20,203 bases of DNA from Onstottus_A sp049273835 (lineage in GTDB: Bacteria > Acidobacteriota > Blastocatellia > UBA7656). Of this stretch, positions 1 through 7,237 are shown piece after piece. The stretch spans positions 1 through 20,203 of the forward strand of contig JBASRM010000362.1 of assembly GCA_049273835.1 (NCBI GenBank), read 5' to 3'. Position 1 is the stretch's first letter. Every line of letters starts with the position of its first letter. Position numbers and translations under genes: made by a program. The notes under the pieces were generated by a model. The model was given only the letters and a program-made list of their open reading frames with translations. It had not been told where the DNA came from and made no database searches.

Positions 1-198
1 CCCCTAAGTCGCGAGGTTGTGTTGTTCTTGCAATCGGTAAAAGAAAGCGGCTCCTACAAGCCAACCGGCTATTCTGGGTGCTTCGAACTGGATGGAGTAA
101 CATTCAGAGCTTTGACCGGGGCCGAGTTGCCGCCTGGTGTTCTACACAGCCCGGAATCATTCCTACAGACTGTCCGGACGGTCTCCAAAATAAAATAA
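1..198 (+). CDS. C-terminal fragment of an unknown protein
   Basis: An open frame runs from the first base to a TAA at 196-198 and encodes 65 residues. It has no start in the window, so it is the 3' end of a gene that begins upstream. The fragment starts with REVVLFLQSVKESGSYK and ends in VRTVSKIK. I recognise no domain. It has no transmembrane stretch and its composition is soluble and mixed. The continuous frame and protein-like codon use over the full length support real coding, but 65 codons without a recognised family is weak evidence. The next gene starts 39 bases later on the same strand with its own strong ribosome binding site. Confidence 0.45.
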   Translation, partial: PLSREVVLFLQSVKESGSYKPTGYSGCFELDGVTFRALTGAELPPGVLHSPESFLQTVRTVSKIK

Positions 199-237
199 AT
201 TTCAATAAGAACGGCGCATAAAAAGAAGGAGGGACAC

Positions 238-823
238 ATGTACCATAAACGAATCCTGAAGACTGCCGCATTCTAGTTGCTGTCCGTCTCCCATCTTAAT
301 TGACATAGCGGGAAATGGTTTTAATTTGACGGATGCAGCAGGTGGAGTGAATTTCGACCTCGATAGAGATGGCACTGCTGAACATCTCTCTTGGACTTCA
401 GTGGGTTCTGACGATGCGTTTCTTGTCCTTGACGGAAACGGCAATGGAACTATCGATAACGGAGCGGAGTTGTTTGGCAACTTCACGCCTCAGCCACAAT
501 CTTCAAGTCCCAACGGGTTTCTCGCACTAGCAGAGTATGACAAATCAACGAACGGTGGTAACGGCGATGGAAAGATAACCAGTTCAGATGCTATCTTCAC
601 CTCTTTACGGCTTTGGCAAGACACAAATCACAACGGCCTATCCGAAGCCTCCGAGCTACATACCTTGTCATCGCTTCAAGTTATGGCATTGGATTTGGAT
701 TACAAATCATCCAAGCGCACGGATGAAAATGGAAATGCCTTCCGGTACAGGGCAAAGGTCCGTGACGGACAGGGTGCAAGTGTCGGGAGATGGGCGTGGG
801 ATGTATTCTTTACGCGGCAATAA
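238..823 (+). pseudogene. Decayed exported protein with EF-hand-like calcium-binding loops
   Basis: A strong Shine-Dalgarno (AAGGAGGG, 226-233) precedes ATG 238. That frame reads like a signal peptide (MYHKRILKTAAF), is cut by an amber codon at 274-276, continues as LLSVSHLN, and stops again at 301-303. The mature part lies in another frame, open from 260 to TAA 821-823. It begins CCPSPILIDIAGNGFNL and continues through several acidic loops: DLDRDG (356-373), DGNGNGTIDNGAE (431-469, a near-canonical EF-hand loop), NGDGKI, and DTNHNGLSEASE (620-655). These loops are typical of Ca2+-binding secreted proteins. The part downstream of TTG 326 (165 residues) is intact. At least two lesions, a nonsense codon and a frameshift, separate start and domain, so I call it a pseudogene. 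An alternative is a functional short protein from TTG 326, but no ribosome binding site is seen there. Confidence 0.6.
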
Positions 824-851
824 AAGCGTGAGGAAATTCTGGAACAAACAG

Positions 852-884
852 AAAGCCCATCGCCATCATAGCGACGGGCCTTTT
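852..884. terminator. Bidirectional Rho-independent terminator
   Basis: The inverted repeat GCCCATCGC (855-863) / GCGACGGGC (871-879) forms a nine-pair stem with one mismatch and a seven-base loop. It is followed by TTTT at 881-884 on the plus strand, and by an A run upstream (852-854) that gives U residues in the minus transcript. It lies between the convergent EF-hand-type gene and def, so it can end transcription from both sides. Confidence 0.75.
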
Positions 885-911
885 GGTTAATTAAGAGCGG
901 GTGTGGTCAGA

Positions 912-1421
912 TTACCATTCACCCTGCTTGACGCGCTTCCTTATCTTCCGCTTTGTGAGGTCGCGTTTCAGCGGGCTCAGATAGCTTATGAACAGCTCGC
1001 CATCGAGGTGGTCCGTCTCGTGCGAGACGCAGCGAGCCTCGAGGTCCATGACATCCAGCGTCATCGGGCTCCCATCCGTGTCATACGCGCGGACTACCAC
1101 ACGTTGAGGGCGCTTGACCTCGAGAAAGATGCCGGGGAAGCTTAGACATCCCTCGTCGCCGATTTGTTCGCCCTCTTCAGTTTCGATCACGGGGTTTATC
1201 AGCGCGACCTTTTGCTTTTTTTCCTTGCCAATGCTGCAATCCATCACAAACAGGCGCTTGAGCACCCCTACCTGCGGCGCAGCCAGGCCCACCCCGGGCG
1301 CGCCGTACATAGTCTCAAACATGTCGTTGATCAGCTTATTCAATTTCTCATCAAACTCCGTCACTTCTTCGGCACGTTTGGTGAGAATCGGATCTCCATA
1401 CTTGACCACATTCAGTATCAT
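912..1421 (-). CDS. def: Peptide deformylase
   Basis: Removes the formyl group from the N-terminal methionine of nascent proteins in the cytoplasm, using a metal centre. All three family motifs are present in the 169-residue product: GVGLAAPQ (residues 43-50), EGCLS (90-94, with the metal ligand Cys92) and HETDH (134-138, ligands His134 and His138 and the catalytic Glu135). The length is normal for a bacterial enzyme. The start ATG overlaps the stop of the upstream membrane-protein gene (ATGA, 1418-1421), which implies translational coupling. It is the last gene of the leftward uvrB-aroC-membrane protein-def run and ends just before a hairpin terminator. A methionyl-tRNA formyltransferase gene, a common partner, is not in the window. 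Confidence 0.96.
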   Translation of the reverse strand: MILNVVKYGDPILTKRAEEVTEFDEKLNKLINDMFETMYGAPGVGLAAPQVGVLKRLFVMDCSIGKEKKQKVALINPVIETEEGEQIGDEGCLSFPGIFLEVKRPQRVVVRAYDTDGSPMTLDVMDLEARCVSHETDHLDGELFISYLSPLKRDLTKRKIRKRVKQGEW

Positions 1422-1756
1422 TTCTCTATCTCGAACTCCTTTGATCTCTCATCGTATTGTCGCCGCTCCGCTAGTTTCTCTCCAAGCAACTGGTTGAGCA
1501 CAGCGGTCCGAGCCTTAAATCCGGTGACTTCTCTCCATGCTACGATCGCCAGCCCAACCAGTATTATAGCAGCTCCGACGAGACTATGTGTCGCATAACC
1601 TATCACGAAGCCTATGAAAAATATCGCCACCAGGAGCACATAATAAAGGATGCCGTGAGTGCGCCTGGCGTTGATCGACCGCCTCAACTGTTCGACCTCG
1701 TGGTCTATTTCGGATCGATGTGTCGAGCCTTGCCGCTCATGGCTTAATACGGTCAT
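1418..1756 (-). CDS. Small membrane protein with two transmembrane helices, function unknown
   Basis: Encodes 112 residues. I chose ATG 1756 rather than GTG 1762, because the AGGAG at 1766-1770 sits nine bases before the ATG but only three before the GTG. The N-terminal third is charged and probably helical (EIDHEVEQLRRSINARR). Two hydrophobic helices follow, close together (ILYYVLLVAIFFIGFVIGYA and LVGAAIILVGLAIVAW), then a charged C-terminal helix (LLGEKLAERRQYDERSKEFE). This suggests a hairpin inner-membrane protein with both ends on the same side. It sits between aroC (63 bases upstream) and def (four-base overlap) and is probably co-transcribed with both. No family is recognised and no function is inferred. 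Confidence 0.75.
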   Translation of the reverse strand: MTVLSHERQGSTHRSEIDHEVEQLRRSINARRTHGILYYVLLVAIFFIGFVIGYATHSLVGAAIILVGLAIVAWREVTGFKARTAVLNQLLGEKLAERRQYDERSKEFEIEK

Positions 1757-1819
1757 CCCCACCTGCTCCTACGCTGTGCGTCAATACGCGGGTGACCATT
1801 CCACCCAATCTCGCCTCGC

Positions 1820-2998
1820 TCAGTATCGAGCTAACTGTTGCAAATAGCCCTCGATATTTCGCTTCATTTCCGCAAGGCTGTCGCCTCCGAACTTTTCCCG
1901 CACAGCATCCGCCAGCACTATCGCAACCATCGCCTCTCCAATCACTCCCGCGGCGGGAACCGCCACGATGTCGGAGCGCTCGAAAGCGGCGGCCGAGTCT
2001 TGCTTGGTAACCACGTCAACGCTCAAGAGCGGCTGCCTCAAAGTTGATATGGGCTTTAGGTGACCGCGCACCCGGATTTCCTGGCCGTTGCTGATGCCGC
2101 CCTCGATTCCGCCCGCGCGATTAGTCGGACGGCTGAACTTACGTTCGTTTTGATTATAGCCAATCTCGTCGTGTATCTGCGACCCACTGCGCCGGCTCAC
2201 CTCGACCCCAGCCCCGATCTCGACCGCCTTCACCGCCGGGATGCACATTATGGCTTGAGCAAGTCGACCGTCGATCTTTCGATGCCACTGGGTGTGCGAG
2301 CCGAGCCCGGCAATTACTCCTCGCGCTACTACCTCAAAGATGCCCCCAAGCGTGTCTTTCGCTTCTTTTGTAGCATCGATGAGCGCGATCATTCTCTGTT
2401 CAGTTTCGTTGTCCACACAATGCAGCGGCGAGGCGTCTGAAATCGAAGCGATCTGTTCCCAGCTAGCTTCGATTGGCTGATCGGGCAGACCGCCGATCAT
2501 TGCGGTGTGACTGGCAACCTCGACGCCGATTTCTTTTAGTAGAAGTTTGGCAAATGCTCCGGCTGCGACTCGAGCCGCGGTTTCTCGAGCGCTGGCACGT
2601 TCAAGTATGTCTCGCAGATCGTGGGTGTCGTATTTTAGCCCGCCGGCAAGATCGGTGTGACCGGGTCTCGGCCTGGTAAGCTTCCGAGCGCGCTTCTCGT
2701 CGTCAAACTCGCGAGCCTCAACCGCCATCACATCTTGCCAATTCTCAAAGTCGCGGTTGCGAATCAAGAGCGAGACCGGCGAGCCCAGAGTCTTGCCATG
2801 CCGGACGCCGGAGATGATCTCGGCCTCATCGCTTTCGATCTTCATTCGCCCGCCGCGCCCGTAACCCTGCTGCCGCCGCCAGAGTTCACGGTTGATGAAG
2901 GCAGGATCGATCGACAACCCGGAAGGCAGTCCTTCGACGATTGCGACTAAGCCTTTGCCGTGGGATTCGCCCGCCGTGATGAAGTTGAATTGGCCCAT
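1820..2998 (-). CDS. aroC: Chorismate synthase
   Basis: Catalyses the last step of the shikimate pathway, 5-enolpyruvylshikimate-3-phosphate to chorismate, and needs reduced FMN. The 392-residue product starts MGQFNFITAGESHGKGL and carries the GESHG signature at residues 10-14. It also has the RPGHTDLAGGLKY segment, the RASARETAARVAAGAF signature, NRAGGIEGGISNG, and the C-terminal RSDIVAVPAAGVIGEAM signature. Length and motif order fit the bacterial enzyme. The frame extends 18 codons further upstream, but homologues begin at this Met, and GAGG lies about 12 bases before it. It follows uvrB by 66 bases on the same strand and precedes the small membrane protein. Confidence 0.96.
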   Translation of the reverse strand: MGQFNFITAGESHGKGLVAIVEGLPSGLSIDPAFINRELWRRQQGYGRGGRMKIESDEAEIISGVRHGKTLGSPVSLLIRNRDFENWQDVMAVEAREFDDEKRARKLTRPRPGHTDLAGGLKYDTHDLRDILERASARETAARVAAGAFAKLLLKEIGVEVASHTAMIGGLPDQPIEASWEQIASISDASPLHCVDNETEQRMIALIDATKEAKDTLGGIFEVVARGVIAGLGSHTQWHRKIDGRLAQAIMCIPAVKAVEIGAGVEVSRRSGSQIHDEIGYNQNERKFSRPTNRAGGIEGGISNGQEIRVRGHLKPISTLRQPLLSVDVVTKQDSAAAFERSDIVAVPAAGVIGEAMVAIVLADAVREKFGGDSLAEMKRNIEGYLQQLARY

Positions 2999-3064
2999 GC
3001 CTTGTTGATCCTCAGACCTTCGCTGACCAGATAGCGAGCGATCAGCAAACAACTTTGGTTGCGC

Positions 3065-5050
3065 TTACGCAACCTCGAGCTGGCGGCCACGCAAGTATTT
3101 GATCCTGTCGCGCAACTCTGCCGCTCGCTCGAACTCGTACCTCGCCGCCGCGCCCCGCATCTGTCCCTCGAGCCGTTGAATTGTTGCCGCGATGTTTTCT
3201 GCTGAATACTCTTCCGCTTCTTCCGCGATACTCGGCAATTTAAAGTAGTCAGCTTCGACGATTGACACCAGCGTCGAACCAATCGCCTTCACGATCGACT
3301 GCGGAGTTATGCCGTTCTCGCGGTTGTAGACAGCTTGCTTCTCTCTGCGACGTTGAGTTTCACCGAGCGCGCGGCGCATCGAATCAGTCATCCGATCCGC
3401 ATAAAGTATCGCCTTTCCGTTCAAGTTGCGAGCCGCCCGGCCGATTGTTTGAATCAGCGACTGTTCGGAACGGAGAAAGCCTTCCTTGTCCGCGTCGAGG
3501 ATCGCCACCAGCGAAACCTCCGGCAGATCGAGTCCTTCCCGCAACAGATTGATTCCGACGAGCACATCGAACTCCCCCGCCCGGAGATCGCGAAGTATTT
3601 TGATCCGGTCGAGCGTCTGAATCTCCGAGTGCAGATATCGAACTCGCACACCGAGTTCGGCATAGTACTCAGTCAGGTTTTCGGCCATCTTCTTTGTAAG
3701 AGTCGTAACAAGGACCCGCTCGTTTAGAGTGGCTCGCAGGCGGACCTCGTTCAACAGATCGTCGATCTGACCCTTCACCGGGCGCACTTCGACGACCGGA
3801 TCGATCAAACCGGTTGGCCGGATTATCTGCTCGACGAACTCACCCGAAGTCTTCGACAATTCATACGGACCGGGTGTCGCGGACACAAACACCAACTGGC
3901 TCATCCGCTCTTCCCATTCCTCAAAACTCAGCGGGCGATTATCCATCGCCGATGGCAAGCGGAAGCCGTACTCGACCAGCGTGCGCTTGCGCGATTGGTC
4001 GCCATGATACATACCTCGAACCTGCGGGATAGTCTGGTGGCTCTCATCGACCATCACCATTGCGTCGCGGGGCAAATAATCGAGCAGAGTGGGCGGCGGC
4101 TCGCCGGGCATACGTCCGGTCAAGTGACGCGAGTAGTTCTCGATGCCGTGACAGTAACCCAGCTCCTTGAGCATCTCGATGTCGTACAAAGTGCGCTGGT
4201 GAAGCCTCTGCGCTTCCAGTAACTTCCCTTGTTCGACTAGTTGCGGCTCCCACCAGTCGAGTTCCTCTCTTATGGTTATGATTGCGCGTTTTAACCTGTC
4301 GGGGGGCATGACAAAGTGAGACTTCGGATAGATCGGCAACCGCTCGTGAGTCTCGATTACCTCACCCAACAGCGGATCGATCGTCGAGATCGATTCAATT
4401 TCATCTCCCCAGAACTCGATTCGGACGGCGCTCTCCTGGTAGACCGGGTAAATCTCAACGACGTCGCCGCGTACCCTAAACATTCCTCGCTCGAACTCGG
4501 TGTCGTTGCGCTGATATTGAATCTCGACAAGGCGCTTCAGCAAAGCGGTGCGCGACAACTGCTGGCCCCGCTCAACAAAGGCAATCATCCCGTAATAAGC
4601 ATCGGGATCTCCAAGCCCGTAGATGCACGAGACGCTGGCTACAATTATGCAGTCTCGCCGCTCGAACAGCGTGCGGGTGGCCGACAATCGCAACCGGTCG
4701 ATGTCTTCGTTTACGGTGGATTCCTTCTCGATATAGGTGTCGGTCGAAGGAATGTAAGCTTCGGGCTGATAGTAATCGTAATAGCTGACGAAATACTCGA
4801 TCGCGTTCTGCGGAAAGAACGACTTGAACTCCTGATAGAGCTGAGCGGCGAGGGTTTTGTTATGGGCCATTACCAGCACCGGTCGCTTGATGCGCTCGAT
4901 GACCGAGGCCATTGTGAAGGTCTTGCCGCTTCCGGTCACTCCGAGCAGCACCTGATGCTCGACGCCTTCTTCGAGTCCGCGGACGAGCTGTTCAATCGCG
5001 GCGGGCTGATCGCCTTGCGGAAGATAATCACTTGCGAGCTTGAATTCCAT
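3065..5050 (-). CDS. uvrB: Excinuclease ABC subunit B
   Basis: Damage-recognition helicase-like subunit of nucleotide excision repair. It is loaded by UvrA, verifies the lesion and recruits UvrC. The 661-residue product has Walker A GVTGSGKT at 37-44, the tyrosine-rich beta-hairpin region beginning YYDYYQPEAY that inserts between the DNA strands, DESH at 335-338 (motif II), the QTIGRAARN motif VI, and a C-terminal UVR domain (GQMRGAAARYEFERAAELRD) that contacts UvrC. The start at ATG 5050 is supported by GAGAGG seven bases upstream and by the usual family N-terminus MEFKLASDYLP. The 49 extra upstream codons in the same frame look like untranslated leader. No truncation or motif loss is seen. 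Confidence 0.97.
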   Translation of the reverse strand: MEFKLASDYLPQGDQPAAIEQLVRGLEEGVEHQVLLGVTGSGKTFTMASVIERIKRPVLVMAHNKTLAAQLYQEFKSFFPQNAIEYFVSYYDYYQPEAYIPSTDTYIEKESTVNEDIDRLRLSATRTLFERRDCIIVASVSCIYGLGDPDAYYGMIAFVERGQQLSRTALLKRLVEIQYQRNDTEFERGMFRVRGDVVEIYPVYQESAVRIEFWGDEIESISTIDPLLGEVIETHERLPIYPKSHFVMPPDRLKRAIITIREELDWWEPQLVEQGKLLEAQRLHQRTLYDIEMLKELGYCHGIENYSRHLTGRMPGEPPPTLLDYLPRDAMVMVDESHQTIPQVRGMYHGDQSRKRTLVEYGFRLPSAMDNRPLSFEEWEERMSQLVFVSATPGPYELSKTSGEFVEQIIRPTGLIDPVVEVRPVKGQIDDLLNEVRLRATLNERVLVTTLTKKMAENLTEYYAELGVRVRYLHSEIQTLDRIKILRDLRAGEFDVLVGINLLREGLDLPEVSLVAILDADKEGFLRSEQSLIQTIGRAARNLNGKAILYADRMTDSMRRALGETQRRREKQAVYNRENGITPQSIVKAIGSTLVSIVEADYFKLPSIAEEAEEYSAENIAATIQRLEGQMRGAAARYEFERAAELRDRIKYLRGRQLEVA

Positions 5051-5127
5051 CGTTCGCCTCTCGTGTCCCGGGAGCCTTGAGATGCGTTCAAGACTGGCGC
5101 CAAATGCGCTGAAATCGAGAAAGCAAA

Positions 5128-5157
5128 AGTATACAAGCAAGCTTCGAGCACGAGCAA
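5128..5157 (-). promoter_or_regulatory. Putative sigma70-type promoter of uvrB
   Basis: On the minus strand, TTGCTC (5152-5157) and TATACT (5128-5133) are separated by 18 bases. That leaves a leader of about 70 bases before the uvrB ATG. The -10 box is close to consensus and the -35 box shares four of six bases with TTGACA. Confidence 0.4.
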
Positions 5158-5222
5158 TCAGGACGAAAAAGCAGTAGCGTAAAAAAATTTCGAACAAAGT
5201 TGATCGTTCGTGCTGTTAGTGC

Positions 5223-5251
5223 TTGACATCGATTCGGCTCATGCTGATAAT
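5223..5251 (+). promoter_or_regulatory. Strong sigma70-type promoter of purC
   Basis: A perfect -35 box TTGACA (5223-5228) and a -10 box GATAAT (5246-5251, five of six consensus) are separated by exactly 17 bases. The predicted start near 5258 gives a leader of about 78 bases before the proposed purC start at 5336. This is the best consensus promoter in the window. Confidence 0.65.
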
Positions 5252-5335
5252 GCGGAGTGCCATCACAAAGCCCTTAGTCATCAGTTGAAGTTCCACGCGA
5301 GTTGACAGCTTAATTCCAATAGACGAGGCGCGACT

Positions 5336-6262
5336 ATCAACGTAGTCACACAAACTGATATCCCTGGTGTCGAGTTTTTCAGGCGCGGCAAAGTTAGAGA
5401 CGTTTATGCGATCGAAGACAAATTGTTGATTGTTGTCACCGATCGCATTTCGGCTTTCGACGTCGTGCTGCCGAACCCGATTCCATACAAAGGTGCGGTG
5501 CTGACGGCGCTGTCGCTGTTCTGGTTCGACTTCCTCAAGGATGTCGTTGACAATCATCTAATCACGACTGATGTCGATCGGTATCCGGCGCCGCTGCCCT
5601 CCTACCGCGGACAGCTCGAAGGACGGTCGATGCTGGTTGTGCGTGCCGAGGTATTCCCGATCGAGTGCGTGGCCCGCGGTTACCTCGCCGGTTCGGGATG
5701 GAAGGAATATCAGCAAACTGGTGAGGTGTGCGGGGTCAAATTGCCCGCCGGGTTGCGCGAATCGGATAAGCTTCCCGAGCCGATATTTACGCCCGCCACG
5801 AAGGCCGAGACCGGGCACGACATCAATATCAGCGAGCACCAGATGGCCGTTCGCATCGGTCAGGACGCGACGCGACAACTCAAGGAGTTGACGCTTATGC
5901 TTTACTCGCGCGCGGCGGCTTACGCCGATTCGCGTGGAATCATCATTGCCGACACAAAGTTCGAATTCGGAACCAAAAATGGAAAGGTGATTCTGGTCGA
6001 CGAAGCGCTCACGCCAGACTCATCCAGGTTCTGGCCCAGGGATACCTATCATCCGGGGCGAGGTCAGCAGTCATTCGATAAGCAATACCTGCGTGATTAC
6101 CTCGAGACGGTGACATGGGACAAGCAGCCTCCGGGTCCGAGCCTGCCTGAAACAGTGGTAGCGCGAACGAGTGAGAAGTATCTTGAGGCATACAGACTAT
6201 TGACCGGCCACTCGATTGCTGATTGGGGATTGCTGATTGCGGATTCGAAAACGACTTCTTAG
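5336..6262 (+). CDS. purC: SAICAR synthase, with apparent ATC start codon
   Basis: Phosphoribosylaminoimidazole-succinocarboxamide synthase joins aspartate to CAIR using ATP in purine synthesis. The 308-residue product has the ATP-binding FFRRGKVRDVY (residues 14-24), TDRISAFD (35-42), the signature IECVARGY (109-116) and VDEALTPDSSRFW (221-233). The start is unusual. Between the in-frame TGA at 5303-5305 and TTG 5423 there is no ATG, GTG or TTG, and starting at TTG 5423 would remove the conserved GKVRDVY segment. ATC 5336 is preceded by GAGG at 5325-5328 with a seven-base spacer, and the following NVVTQTDIPG fits a family N-terminus. The last 16 or so residues (SIADWGLLIADS...) come from a palindromic repeat and are not family sequence. 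An error at the third base of an original ATG is the main alternative. Confidence 0.9.
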   Translation: MNVVTQTDIPGVEFFRRGKVRDVYAIEDKLLIVVTDRISAFDVVLPNPIPYKGAVLTALSLFWFDFLKDVVDNHLITTDVDRYPAPLPSYRGQLEGRSMLVVRAEVFPIECVARGYLAGSGWKEYQQTGEVCGVKLPAGLRESDKLPEPIFTPATKAETGHDINISEHQMAVRIGQDATRQLKELTLMLYSRAAAYADSRGIIIADTKFEFGTKNGKVILVDEALTPDSSRFWPRDTYHPGRGQQSFDKQYLRDYLETVTWDKQPPGPSLPETVVARTSEKYLEAYRLLTGHSIADWGLLIADSKTTS

Positions 6263-6298
6263 TTCGAAGGATCCGCAATTCGCAATCTGCAATCCGCG
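6213..6298. repeat. Imperfect palindromic ATTGC-type repeat spanning the purC end
   Basis: The left arm (about 6215-6248) is made of ATTGCTGATT-like units ending in GGATTCGAA. The right arm (6263-6298) starts TTCGAAGGATCCGCAATT and consists of the complementary units GCAATCTGCAAT. The arms pair imperfectly around a loop that contains the purC stop codon (6260-6262). The element supplies the last purC codons and fills the whole gap up to the cvpA ATG at 6305. It resembles small dispersed intergenic repeats of the REP/MITE kind and may form a transcript hairpin, but there is no clear T run, so a terminator role is uncertain. Confidence 0.65.
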
Positions 6299-6304
6299 AT
6301 AGAT

Positions 6305-6832
6305 ATGACGGTTCTCGACTACTTCGTCCTGCTGGTTATAGTGGCATCAGTCGCCTCAGGAGCCACAAAAGGAATCATCAAAGTAATAGTCTCGGTTGCG
6401 TTCACCGTCGCCGGGCTGATCCTGGCAGCGTACTTGTACCCGTATGCTGCGCGTTTGCTGCGTGTATTTGTGATCGCGCGGCTTTCGGATCTGCTCGGTT
6501 TTGTATCGGTGTTCCTGATTGTGCTCGTCGCCGGGAGCCTGTTAGCCCGGTGGTCTCGTCGCGGGCTCAAGCGCGCGCGACTTGGTTGGGTCGATCATAC
6601 GCTTGGAGCTGCATTTGGGTTCGTGAGAGGCTGGTTGATTTGCTCGGTTATCTACCTGGCATTGACTGCCTTTCCCGGAAGACCCGAAGCAGTTGAGCGG
6701 GCAACCTTCGGACCGGCTCTGCTGGAAGGGACGCGAGTGATCGCTTATCTAACCTCGCGCGAAGTGAGACAACGATTTTTTAACGGCTATGAAACGGTTA
6801 AACAGCTTTGGGGACAAAGGCCAGTTGAATAG
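6305..6832 (+). CDS. CvpA-family membrane protein
   Basis: A 175-residue inner-membrane protein with about four hydrophobic helices: residues ~5-25, ~27-50, ~60-80 and ~100-122. The start MTVLDYFVLLVIVASVASGATKG, with its glycine-rich turn (SGATKG) after the first helix, and the later LGWVDHTLGAAFGFVRGWLIC segment are typical of the CvpA family (colicin V production protein). In Enterobacteria the family affects colicin V export and envelope homeostasis, but its biochemical role is not established. No Shine-Dalgarno is visible, because the palindromic repeat runs almost up to the ATG. It probably depends on transcription from the purC promoter. The Fis-type gene follows at once. Confidence 0.85.
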   Translation: MTVLDYFVLLVIVASVASGATKGIIKVIVSVAFTVAGLILAAYLYPYAARLLRVFVIARLSDLLGFVSVFLIVLVAGSLLARWSRRGLKRARLGWVDHTLGAAFGFVRGWLICSVIYLALTAFPGRPEAVERATFGPALLEGTRVIAYLTSREVRQRFFNGYETVKQLWGQRPVE

Positions 6833-6855
6833 CGGACATGCAGAGGAGAATTGAG

Positions 6856-7137
6856 ATGAAGAGCAGGCTCGAGGCCCTTGCAACGGAAATGGTGGAGCGA
6901 GGAATACTGTTTGAAGACGCGATTGAGGAATTTGAGAAGTATTTCATACTCTCAGTACTGAGACGAACTAAAGGTAATCTATCAAAGGCCGCAGATGAAC
7001 TTCGCATCCATCGCAATACGCTCTCAAAACGAGTGGAGAAGTACTATCAGAATGGTCACATGGCGGGCGCCCGACATCGACGGACCCGCGCTCACGAGCC
7101 TGCCCACGCTCAAAAGGCTGCCGCCGGCAAAAAGTAA
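6856..7137 (+). CDS. Small Fis-type helix-turn-helix protein
   Basis: A 93-residue protein starting at ATG 6856. AGGAG at 6844-6848 lies seven bases upstream, which favours it over ATG 6838 in the same frame. The centre, from FEKYFILSVLRRTKGN through LSKAADELRIHRNTLSKRVEKY, is the Fis/NtrC C-terminal HTH_8 fold: two helices, then the helix-turn-helix. No AAA+ or receiver domain is attached, so it is a stand-alone DNA-binding module. The roughly 25-residue tail is rich in His, Arg, Ala and Lys and probably disordered. The gene follows cvpA by 23 bases and is probably co-transcribed with it. The target genes are unknown. Confidence 0.85.
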   Translation: MKSRLEALATEMVERGILFEDAIEEFEKYFILSVLRRTKGNLSKAADELRIHRNTLSKRVEKYYQNGHMAGARHRRTRAHEPAHAQKAAAGKK

Positions 7138-7237
7138 GGGTTATCGTCCCCGGAATCTCAGGAAATGTCGATGTGAACCGGGGATGGATATCTTCCATGC
7201 CCGCGCGACGCATTTCAGGCCCGGCGACCCGAGCTTA

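Noticed and set aside
4316..5080. A 254-codon open frame antisense to uvrB.
   Set aside because: uvrB is intact on the other strand with all motifs. The antisense product has no recognisable domain and no ribosome binding site, so it is a codon-bias shadow.
5423..6262. purC starting at TTG 5423.
   Set aside because: It would delete the conserved GKVRDVY nucleotide-binding segment, which is present and in frame upstream, and there is no Shine-Dalgarno before this TTG.
7147..7184. Inverted repeat TCCCCGG / CCGGGGA between the Fis-type and tlpA-like genes as a terminator.
   Set aside because: The loop is 24 bases and no T run follows on either strand, so the pairing may be chance.
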